A DNA stretch of 64,000 bases from Plotosus lineatus. Lineage: Eukaryota; Chordata; Actinopteri; Siluriformes; Plotosidae. Position numbers and translations under genes: made by a program. Location of the stretch: assembly GCA_024760905.1 (NCBI GenBank), contig CM045731.1, positions 56,956,625 through 57,020,624 of the forward strand, written 5' to 3'. Shown here piece after piece: positions 47,122-56,500 of the stretch. Under the pieces are notes generated by a model. It was not told the DNA's origin. It made no database searches and saw nothing but the letters and a program-made list of their open reading frames with translations. Each line of letters starts with the position of its first letter. Position 1 is the first letter of the stretch.

Positions 47122-47150
47122 CGCGCCAAATCCTACTTTGCCGCGAAAAG
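47122..47150 (-). promoter_or_regulatory. Paired E2F sites of the e2f1 promoter
   Basis: The minus strand reads TTTTCGCGGCAAAG followed by AGGATTTGGCGCG: two E2F-type sites in close tandem. From memory, the mammalian E2F1 promoter carries the same pair in the same order and spacing, and it mediates autoregulation. A CACGTG E-box lies just upstream (47154-47159). Confidence 0.75.
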
Positions 47151-47177
47151 TGGCACGTGCCAGAAAGACACGAGGCG

Positions 47178-47237
47178 ATTGGCTAAAACACAGAGTGCCT
47201 GAGGTTCAACGTCAGTGTTAGCCTGCTCCCTGATTGG
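47178..47237 (-). promoter_or_regulatory. Two CCAAT boxes upstream of the E2F sites
   Basis: ATTGG on the plus strand at 47178-47182 and 47233-47237 gives CCAAT on the e2f1 strand, 55 bases apart and just upstream of the E2F pair. This NF-Y plus E2F order is typical of cell-cycle promoters and points to a start near 47100. Confidence 0.55.
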
Positions 47238-47462
47238 TGTGCCATCATGTCAGTCGTTTCTCCTAACAGCTTCTCCAAGTCGTACTGTAAATATAAGCCC
47301 GCCCACCATTTATCTGCACGAGATATTCACTGGATTAATCGCGGTTTTGTTTTGTTTTTTAATTAGAAATAAACGTTACATGAATGTTTTAGACAACAGT
47401 AGGAAAATATTAAACGTCTTAAATTGTAGATTACTAAAAACACTGGGCGTAGTGAAGTGGTG

Positions 47463-47585
47463 AGGCAGTGGTGGTTTAGCGGTTTATGTGGTGGGTCCGA
47501 AGGTCAGCGGTTCAAACCCCACTGTTTCCACTGTTGGACCCTTGAGCAAGGTCCTTAACCCTCAAATTGCTCCAGTTGTATGAAA
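47463..47585 (+). mobile_element. tRNA-headed SINE (type C-like)
   Basis: GAGGCAGTGGTGGTTTAGCGG (A box), AGCGGTTCAAACCCC (B box), then CTTGAGCAAGGTCCTTAACC and TCAAATTGCTCCAGTTGTA, ending in an A-rich run. Confidence 0.7.
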
Positions 47586-47697
47586 AAAAATTATAATTGT
47601 AAGTTGTCTTCCAAGTGCTGGAAATGTGTTCCATTTGCATATTCATTATACTTATTAGCATGTCAAGTCAAAAAAGAAAATACAATTTCTGAAGATG

Positions 47698-48158
47698 GTC
47701 AGTGGTGGCCTGATGGCGGGGTTCAAGTCCCACTCTCAACAGGTTGTTACTGTCTGCCCAGTGCAGCTAACTGGGTTACCGAAGGCCAGCTATGTCTCTC
47801 ACTGTCTATGGTGTGAGGCATGGAAAAGTACCATTGCTGTCTTTCGCCAAGAGTATCTGCAAAGCCATCAGCATGTTTTCGACCTCGATGGCCTGGCGAG
47901 CTTAATCCCAATTAGTGTCAAGGGGAGGCTGGTGCCAAGCTCAGCTGACTCTGGGCGAGGGCATAAACATACTAACGGCTATGCAGCTCCTCTTTACGAA
48001 AGTCAGCAATGTTTTTTCACATGAACCTCTCACTACAAACAGTGAGAGGAATGGCTGGCCATTGATAACCCAGTTAGTTGCACTGGGGGGAGAGCAGTAG
48101 CTCGGTGATGGGCTTGATCCTCCAACTTTGGAGTTAATAATCTACCACCAGTGCCCTT
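47698..48158. mobile_element. Inverted pair of SINE A-type heads
   Basis: 47698-47970 is a plus-strand SINE A-prime (GGGGTTCAAGTCCCACTCTC, CAGTGCAGCTAACTGGGTTA, TGGTGTGAGGCATGG, then a decayed second half). From about 47975 the same head runs in reverse (AAAGTCAGCAATG, TGATAACCCAGTTAGTTGCA, CAGTGCCCT). Confidence 0.65.
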
Positions 48159-48169
48159 CGAATTTTATC

Positions 48170-48413
48170 AAGAGAGAAAATAATGAATTATCACTTTTTT
48201 GTATTTATACCTCGGACTTCATCTATAGCACAGACAATTGCCACCTCCAGAAGTTCTCGGACGACTCCGCCATCGTGGGCCGTGTGTCAGAGGGGAATGA
48301 GCAGGAGTACCGGTCGGTCGTCGTTGACTTCATGGACTGGTGTGAGCGCAACCACCTGTGCTTGAACACTAGGAAGACGAAGGAGATGGTGGTCGACTTC
48401 AGAAGAAGCACTC

Positions 48414-48461
<48 letters not shown>

Positions 48462-48951
48462 TGGTGAACGTCCAGGGACAGGACATTGAGACAGTGGACA
48501 GTTTCAAATACCTGGGCGTTCACCTTAACAATAAACTGGACTGGTCCCACAACACCAATGCCCTGTACAAGAAGGGCCAGAGTCGCCTCCACCTTCTGAG
48601 GAGACTTAGGTCACATCCATCATGAACAACAGCTCTCACCTACTGCACCAGACTGTAGAGAAGCTGAGTAGCTGCTTCAGTGGACGACTGAGACATCCTC
48701 AGTGCAGGAAGGAGCGCTACCGCAGGTCGTTCATTCCCACCGCTGTCAGACTGTACAACGCCACTTTGTAACTGTCTGTGAAAATACCGGTTATGTGCAA
48801 TAAAAACCCCGAGCACTTTAATCAACCACATCTACCCCACTGACTGTGAACCATATCAACCCATCTACTCTGCCCTCAGATACATAGATACATATACACT
48901 TGAATATAGGCCAGTCTACAAAGTTGTTCCTTTCTTTTCTTTTATTGTTTA
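48170..48951 (+). pseudogene. L2-clade LINE, RT C-terminal part (left half)
   Basis: The frame reads FSDDSAIVGRVSEGNEQEYR (a decayed FADD box), DWCERNHLCLNTRKTKEMVV, then FKYLGVHLNNKLDWSHN and KKGQSRLHLLRRLRS. A broken second frame carries CRKERYRRSFIPTAVRLYN. An in-frame CA repeat (48415-48457) adds a Thr-His run in the middle of the RT. It continues at 50084. Confidence 0.8.
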
Positions 48952-50083
48952 TGTAACCCATGTAAACACATGGTTACTAAATTTATTGGAAAAAACCCTA
49001 ATTTCCAACGCTCCCTGAAAGCACTATAGTTTCCTAGTCCCCTTGAACGCATCATAGGCACGTGCTGCATGCGACCAGCAGAGAGTGCAACAGAGAGCGC
49101 AACAGAGAGCGTGAGGAGCAGGACGCATACAGAGCCCTCGAAAAGCGACACGAGTGAGTCAACGATCAAAAATGTGATTAAGTGAACTTTTAACAAGTTT
49201 AACTAAGTTTGTGTGCTTTTCAGAGCCTTGTATGTGTTTTGTTCTCTCTCAATCGAACCGGGTGGAGAGTGTTTGTTTTCTTGGAAACTCCGGTGAGTCA
49301 TTACAATATGAAGCTAGTTTAAGAACCTATGCTAACTTTACACGTGGTGAACCTATGCTAACTTTACACGTGGTGACTTTTAAAGCTGTGTGCACTATTT
49401 TTGTCTTTAAAAGGCTAAGACCAGTCTGAGTACATAACAAAGATTGTGCTGTGCACAAAATGAACCTTACATTTTATTTTTCTAAATGTTTTGTTGAAAG
49501 CACTTTTGCTAATGCACTAAAGTAGTGCAGATAAGCTGTTTTGTATTTCATTCCATTCAGTGCCTTTCATGCACTTTTGTCATTTTATTTAGGAATTATT
49601 GTTGTTAAATATTTTATTCATTGTGTCTGTACTGCATGTGCAGACTGGTTTTTTAGTGGATCTGGATTTGATCTTGAAGCTGGTTTCGGACACGGATGGC
49701 GAGCCAAATCCAGTGAGAACTCTTGGTGGATCCAGAAGCAGTGTGGCCAACTGTTCTCTGGATGCGAGAGTAGATCTACAGACCCAACCACTTCAAATCA
49801 CAGGATCCCAGATAAGAACAAATAAAAACACCTTTATCCCAAAAGGATCACAATCCTGGAAAAGACTCCCGAATTCACACAAATCGAATCTTAGAGACTT
49901 AAGCTTATTTTATTTTATTTTTGTTTTGTAAAGAGTGTTCTACAGCATTGTTTGCACTGTTCTTGTGATATTGTTAATTGTAATAAATCTGCCGGCTGTT
50001 CAACTTTAAATCTCCACAATTCATTTTACTCCTCTAGAACCTAGTATAAAAATCTAGCACAGCTATATCAAGCTGGTGTTACA
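48952..50083 (+). mobile_element. Solo LTR of an LTR retroelement
   Basis: The 1132-base insertion in an L2 LINE begins TGTAACCCATG and ends GGTGTTACA (TGTAAC/GTTACA inverted ends). It is flanked by TTTA on both sides (48948-48951 and 50084-50087). AATAAA at 49981-49986 lies in the 3' part, as in an R/U5 region. A 26-base unit (AACCTATGCTAACTTTACAC...) is duplicated at 49324-49375. No internal gag-pol sequence is present, so it is the product of recombination between two LTRs. The family is not recognised. Confidence 0.75.
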
Positions 50084-50262
50084 TTTATTAATGTATACTA
50101 TTTATGTATCTATTTATTTATTTACTTATATAATATATATGTATGTGTGTATGTTTGTATATGTATCTATTTTTGCACCCCCTACCGATGGTACCTCAAG
50201 AGCCTGTAACAGTGAATTTCTCCATTGTGAGATGAATAAAGCTGTATCTTATCTTAACGAGA
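50084..50262 (+). mobile_element. L2-clade LINE 3' end (right half)
   Basis: Resumes the LINE 3' UTR: TTTTGCACCCCCTACCGATG, CAGTGAATTTCTCCATTGTG, then AATAAAGCTGTATCTTATCT, a common L2-type terminus. Confidence 0.7.
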
Positions 50263-50283
50263 GGCCATGGCACCACAAAGTAT

Positions 50284-50302
50284 TTGTGCGTGTGTGTGTG
50301 TG

Positions 50303-50341
<39 letters not shown>
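50284..50341. repeat. (GT)n(TA)n microsatellite
   Basis: A short GT run followed by about 19 TA units. Confidence 0.93.
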
Positions 50342-50344
<3 letters not shown>

Positions 50345-50404
50345 TTTCTGAGTAGATCCTTCCGTAGGAGAGTGCTCAATACTTTTTGGTAGAGCAAATA
50401 ATAA

Positions 50405-50619
50405 AAATAAAAGGACAGGACAAAGACTTTCTATTGAAACTCCATTTATCACTACAGATCTGTTTCGAGGGGTGGTGAAACCATTCTCTCTCTCTTCAGG
50501 TGATTATAGAAGAATCATATACAATCAGCTGAAGAGAGGATGGTTTCACCACCCCTTGAAACAGATCTGTAGTGATAAATGGAGTTTCAATAGAAAGTAT
50601 TTGTCCTGTCCTTTTATTT
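50405..50619. repeat. Long near-perfect inverted repeat (hairpin)
   Basis: Left arm 50405-50499, loop 50500-50528, right arm 50529-50619. The arms differ by only a few bases and one 4-base indel in a CT run (e.g. ACTACAGATCTGTTTCGAGG against CCTTGAAACAGATCTGTAGT). No TIR family is recognised. Confidence 0.9.
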
Positions 50620-50635
50620 CTATTGGGGTGTGTAT

Positions 50636-50662
50636 GTATATATATATATATATATATATATT
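50636..50662. repeat. (TA)n microsatellite
   Basis: Twelve or more TA units after GTGTATG. Confidence 0.92.
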
Positions 50663-50682
50663 CTAGTATATGTGTGTGTATA

Positions 50683-51403
50683 CAAAATCACTATCCGAGT
50701 TATGACATACGTGAGTTATAACCACCCGTACTTACGACCACGTCTATCAGATTCCTATTATGAGTTTACTCTATATGTCTGGCAGCACAGAGCGTAAAAT
50801 AGTTGTAGCAGCACAGCATCTCACACTCACAGCATTCTACCACTACACTCAGTGACTAGATACCAAAACAATAACATTTTTTTAAAAGTACAATTTTACA
50901 TTAATTGCGGTAAATAGGTGCACCGTACACCGTTACCATGGCCTCCAAGATGAAGTCCTATTCATTAAATGGCAATTCTACCAAGAAAGCAAGGAAGGCT
51001 TTCATTGGAGATGAAGATGAAAGTGATAAAGCAGTATGAAGGAAGGAAAAAAAGTAAATTCCATCGCTCGAGATCTCCATTTTGAAGGACAAGGACTGCA
51101 TTAAGGAAGCAGTGAAAGCAGCAGCCCCAATTAAGTCAACCATCATCACAAACAGTGTGAAGATGGAAAAGTTGCTATACATGTGGTTGGAAGATAAGAG
51201 GCAAAGACATGTGAAAGTGATTTTGCGAGCAGTGCAAAGTAAGGCTACAACTTTATTTCGCATGTTGAAAGAACATGCAGGTGAAAAATACGCTTCACAT
51301 GAATTCATAGCAAGTACTGGGTGAATGGGATCCGACTTACGACCAGTTTGACTTACGACTGGTTGCTCGGAACTGATCTAGGTCGTAACTCGGATAGTGA
51401 GTG
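50683..51403 (+). mobile_element. Tigger1-like DNA transposon, internally deleted
   Basis: The 721-base unit lies between TA dinucleotides with inverted ends sharing CACTATCCGAGTTA (left) and TAACTCGGATAGTG (right). The inside keeps only the start of a pogo/Tigger-type transposase; the DDE domain is deleted. Confidence 0.82.
50938..51324 (+). pseudogene. Tigger-like transposase N-terminal region, broken
   Basis: ATG at 50938 gives MASKMKSYSLNGNSTKKARK. After frame breaks it reads KVNSIARDLHFE, then from 51082 KDKDCIKEAVKAAAPIKST and MEKLLYMWLEDKRQRHVKV, and AVQSKATTLFRMLKEHAGE. These are the first and second DNA-binding helix-turn-helix units of Tigger/CENP-B-type proteins in the right order. 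A TGA at 51322-51324 precedes the terminal repeat. Confidence 0.8.
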
Positions 51404-51540
51404 TATATAGGATCGGTTTGCTATATCATCTAGGGTCATTGAAAGGGTTGATTTCTGGATTCTGTGCAGGACACTCATGTTCTTCCACTTCAAAATAATC
51501 ACACCCACAGATCAGTCACACTGGAACACTGTATAACACA

Positions 51541-53135
51541 TCATGATCATCATCATCATCTTTCGTTTCTTCCAGGGTCAGGTCGCAGGGGCAGCAACCT
51601 AAGCAAAGATCCCCAGACATCCCTCTCTCCAGTCACTTCCTCCAGCTCTTCCAGGGGGACACGAAGGTGTTCCCAGACAAGATGAGAGACATAGTCCCTC
51701 CAGTGTGTTCTAGGTCGACCCCTGGGTCTCTTCCCGGATGGACATACCCGAAACACCACACCAGGGAGGCGTTCGGGAGGAATTCTGACCAGATGCCCAA
51801 GCCACCTCAACCGGCCCCTCTCAATGCAGAGGAGCAGCGGATCTACTCCGAGCTCTCCCTGGATGGTAGAGCTTCTTACCTTATCTCTAAGGGAGAGCTC
51901 CGCCACTCGGCAAAGGAAGCTAATTTCAGCCGCTTGACCTTGTTCTTTCCTTCACTACCCAAAGCTCGTGAGGTGAGGGTTGAAACATAGATTGACTGGT
52001 AAATTGAGAGCTTTGCCTTTCGGCTCAGGTCCTTCTTCACTACGACGGACCAGTACAGGCTCTGTTTAACAGCAGAGGCTGCAGCGATCCATCTGTTGAT
52101 CTCCAGTTCCATCCTTCCCTCACTTGTGAACAAGACCCCAAGATACTTAAACTCCTCCACTTGGGGTAGGACCTCATTCCCGACCTGGATGAAGCCAGAA
52201 GGACAGGGGTACTGGCCTGATGAAGCCAGAAGGACAACATCATCCACGAAAAGCAGAGACGAGATCCGATGGCCACCAAACCAGAATCCCTCAACGCCTC
52301 GGCTGCACCTAGAAATTCTGTCCATAAAAATTATGAACAGAATTAGTAACAGAGGACAGCCTTGGTGGACTCCAACCCTCACCGGAAAAGAATTCTACCT
52401 GTTGTTACCAATATGAACCAAACTCTGGTTCTGGTGATACAGCGATCGAATGGCCCAAAGCAACATGTCTGGAACGCTGTAATCCCGGAGCACACCCCAC
52501 AAGATAAACCGAGGGACACGGTCGAAAGCCTTTTCTAAATCCACAAAACACATGTGGAAAGATTGGGAAAACTCCCATGCCCCCTCCAAGATCCAGTGAA
52601 GCGTATAGAGTTGGTTAAGAGTGCTATGGCCAGGACGAAAACCCACAATGCAAGGTTTGACTATTGGTCGGCTCCTAATGTCCAGTACCCCTGCATAGAC
52701 CTTCCCGGGTAGGCTGAGGAGTGTGATTCCCCGATAATTGGAACACACCCTCTGGTCCCCCTTTTTAAAAAGGGGGACTACCATCCCGGTTTGCCAATCC
52801 AGAGGTACAGCCCGCGATGACCACCGATGTTGCAGAGATGTGTCAACCAAGACAGTCCTACAGCATCCAGAGCCATGAGATATTCAGGACGTAGCTCATC
52901 CAACCCTGGAGCCCGACCACCAAGGAGCTTTTTGACTACCTCAGTGACCTCCACACTCCTGATGGGCAGATCCCCACCCAAACCCCCAGGGTCTTCCTCT
53001 TCCACGGCATATTGGTGGGATTGAGGAGGTCCTCAAAGTATTCCCTCCACCTCTCGATGACATCCTCAGTCGAGGTGAGCAGCTCCCTACCTCCACTGTA
53101 AACAGTGTTTGTGGAGAACTGCTTCCCCCTCATTC
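51541..53135 (-). pseudogene. Rex3-like (RTE clade) LINE, 5' truncated
   Basis: In pieces, the minus strand shows the end of the endonuclease-RT linker (53133-52936, WREYFEDLLNPTN), GGRAPGLDELRPEYL, then QTGMVVPLFKKGDQRVCSNY and GFRPGHSTLNQLYTLHWIL. FVDLEKAFDRVPRFILWGV and HQGCPLLLILFIIFMDRI follow, then LLFVDDVVLLASS (the FADD box is now FVDD). The C-terminus is GRLRWLGHLVRIPPERLPG and PRGRPRTHWRDYVSHL. The 3' terminus is a (GAT)n tail near 51541, as in Rex3. It is frameshifted and inactive. Confidence 0.88.
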
Positions 53136-53149
53136 ACTGTATAACACAT

Positions 53150-53485
53150 TCTAAACAATTTTGTGTGCTTACAACGTTACTGGGGTAAAAATACACATTG
53201 GATGGATGGTCAGGTGTCCGTATACTTTTGGACATACAGTTTATACAGTATACTGTATTCTTTCATTGGTAGAATAAACCACTTGACGCATGAATGGGGC
53301 AAACCTGGTACTGAACCGACTTTTTTCATCAATCGTCACTTCTTCACCTGACCAGAAGTTGGCGATGAATCGCTTTTAGCAGTGCGTAGAAGAAGAAGAA
53401 GCGGAATCCGGAGATTCAAAAGACGAAGAAGGAGTAGAGTGAGACGAGTTGCTGCTTGGTTCCAGAGAAAGACTCCGATGTCATC
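53150..53485 (+). promoter_or_regulatory. znf341 5' flank and probable leader
   Basis: A purine-rich GAAGAAGAAGAAGCGGAATC stretch precedes the start codon. GCGGAATCCGGA resembles an ETS-type site. No TATA box is evident. An out-of-frame ATG at 53478 sits 8 bases before the chosen start. Confidence 0.35.
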
Positions 53486-53516
53486 ATGTCGCAGGCGGTA
53501 TTTGAGGTATTCGAAG
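53486..53516 (+). CDS. znf341: znf341 exon 1 (coding part)
   Basis: Encodes [10 protein letters not shown] plus the first base of Gly11; donor GAAG/GTAAAC. The start matches the short conserved N-terminus of ZNF341. Confidence 0.88.
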
Positions 53517-56500
53517 GTAAACCGTAATATGTTTTAATAATTATTTGTAAATGATATGCCTGCTGAGTTGTTGTGACTGTGTACTGTTTCAAATTTAAGC
53601 AGATGGTTGGAGGTTTTGAGTTTGTTCGTTTTGGCTCGCAAAACATATAAACAAACAACCTGCTTACCCGAAGGGAAGGAATAGCTTCTCTGCTTAACGT
53701 AAAGATTAAAGCTGACTTACTGAAATCTTGAAAAACATTCTCTACTTTTAATAATAGTAAGGTGCATATAATGGTTTTATCTAAATCCTCGGTTTATTCA
53801 ATATATATATAATTTTAAAGGCTGTGTTCTGTGCTGTTCCAGAATGAACTCTGTCCCATACGAATTCAGCTCGAATTAATGGTTTTATTTGTACAGTGAC
53901 TTTTTGTACAGTTTAAAATATATATTTTATGTATTTCTTTCAAATAATCTTTTTATGTAAGAAGTAAAATTCAAGAGTAAGGTAGATGTGACCTCAGCAC
54001 CCACAGCCAGTAAACATGGCAGGTGCCTGATGGGGTTTTGTGGCATTTGGAACATTTTTCTCAGAATGTAATGAAACTCGGTTGGTTTAACGTCCAACGT
54101 TTACCTCCGAGCACCCGTAGTGATGGGTGACTGATCCTCGGTTTATTCATGGATAAAATATTGAATTTTCATTTTTTTAATTAACTATTAATTTCATTTA
54201 GCTATCTTTATTGCTGTCTCGTGGGGTCTTTACGTCTTTTTTTTTTTTTTTTTTTTTTTTAATCTGATGCTTGCAGGCATGGACAATCAGACTGTCCTTG
54301 CTGTCCAGTCCTTCCTTGATGTTGATGGTCAAGCCGGCGTCCCTGATCATGGCAGCCAGAACGTCTCGGGACCCGCCGTCCAACCAATGGGTGAGTAGAA
54401 TGAACTTGCAGGTGCTTCTCATATGCAGCACCCAGAACTGAGGTCAGGTCTTCATGAACATCAGTGTTGGAAATAGCAGTGTTTCAGACTTGTCTCTGGA
54501 CTCTTCTTTTCAAAATAAGAGTTGAAGCTATAAATGCATTTAAATGTATTCTATAAACTGTCTCAAAATCCCAATGATCTTTAAGTTCCTGTTGGTAATT
54601 TTTTGTTGTTCTGCAGCAGCCAGACAAAGTGATTCTTCCTAACAAGTTTAGTTCCTATATCTGGCTAGGGTTGCTCACATTTTTATAGGGTTGAGTGTGT
54701 TGGAATTAACATTCACCCCCATTTGTATTTTATTTATTTTTAATAAACCAGGAGCTGACAAAGGTTTCAGGGAAAACTTGGCAGGAGGTCCAAGCAGGGC
54801 CTAAACGGTGGCGAATGGTTGCTAATCTTTCAAGCTGTGCTGCTAAGAGCTGCCAATGCTCCCCAACTGTCTTTTGAAACTGTTGCCTCTAGTGCAAATA
54901 TTGCTAAATGTCACAATAATCGAGGCCAACCCACATCAGGGAAGTTCTAGAATCCAATATCTGCCACTCTGTGAGGTGCAGGTTTTAAAGAAATAGGGCA
55001 GAGTGGTGCTGTGAGGTTCATATCTGTGATATTCGTGAGTCACTGATCATTTGTAGCATGTAGTTATTTCAGCTCTGGTTCTAAATCGCAGGGTTTTTTG
55101 TTGTAGATGATGATGATGTCTTCCTGTGCGGAAAGTGTAAGAAGCAATTTAACTCCTTGCCAGCGTTCTTGACACACAAGAGAGAGCAATGCCAGCAGAA
55201 TACCCCCTCCCTTGCCACTGTCTCGCTGGCATCGAGTAACACCTACACACCCGGTCCCTCTGTCAGTACTGTGCCACAACCACCAGCCAACAGACAGGTA
55301 TGAATTGCCAAATAAATAGCCTGAAACCAGAAGTCAACTGTACGAGTCCTCCGTAAAAATAAAATAAAAATTTAAAGGATGTGGTGTAAGCAACATTTGC
55401 ACGGACACATGATATTTACAGGAAAATAACTGATTGGATGTTGTGTATGTGAACCTGAAGCTCTGAGTAATATGTTTACACACACTACATTTGGAACATG
55501 CTCTTATCCAGAATGACTTGATATATATGTACATATATACATCTCGATCGCAATTTAAGGGTTAAGGGCCTTACTCAAGTGCCCAGCAGTGGTGGTACTT
55601 GCGATTGAACAGCTGATGTTTGGTGCAATAACCGTTTGCCTTAACCACTGAGCCACCACTGCCTACTGTTTAAATAACTGTTATTTAAAATGCACAAGTG
55701 CAGGTGTTCTATACACACAAGATGTTGCAGTTAGTCATCAGGCTGTGCATGCTGGAGACTATGGGAGAGATTAATACTGCTGGAGACCACGGGCATTGCT
55801 GTAAAGAAACAAAAGGCCACACCCACCCACACTTCCTAGCATCCCTAGGTAGTAATGATTTGTGCTGAAAAGGTGTTGGTGGTGTAGAAGGGTCTATAGA
55901 ATGTAAATTATATTAACCTGTTGAATTTGGTAAAATATTCAGGTTTTTTTTTCAGTGGAAGTAGCATAACGGATCACTGTATCAGAAAAATGGAAGGAGG
56001 TCATTTAAAGGCATCTGGAGTTATAAGGTTAAATGAAGTACTGTAATTGTGTTTTTTTGCTTTGTTAGACTCAACATGGTGATAAAGCCTAAAGTAAACA
56101 ATGGTGACCGAATAACCAGCGTAAGTGTAAGGTCGGCATATAATGCCTGTGGAAGGCGAAACTGGGGATAAAGGCTTCATTGGTCTTCATTTGGTGATCA
56201 GACTTGATGCACTGAACTACAAAAGGCTTTGGTGATTCTTACTTGGACTGAATAAACTTTTGTTTTGAAACTGGGTCTTTATTTTGGTGAAATAAACTTC
56301 TGCTTCAATCTACCTGCCAAACCCCCCCCCCCCAAATCTATGTTGTTGCTTCAACCTAGATTTCGCACTCAATCTCTGACGTAGTTTAAAAATGAAACTC
56401 AATCGCCCTAATATTTATTTCCACCCAGTGCTGGAATTATTTCTCAGCAATGTCTTGACTTGATTGGGGGGGGGGGACCTGAACCTCTTGATAGTCTTCT

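Noticed and set aside
49599..49931. A 110-codon plus-strand frame
   Set aside because: It lies wholly within the solo LTR and no protein family is recognised.
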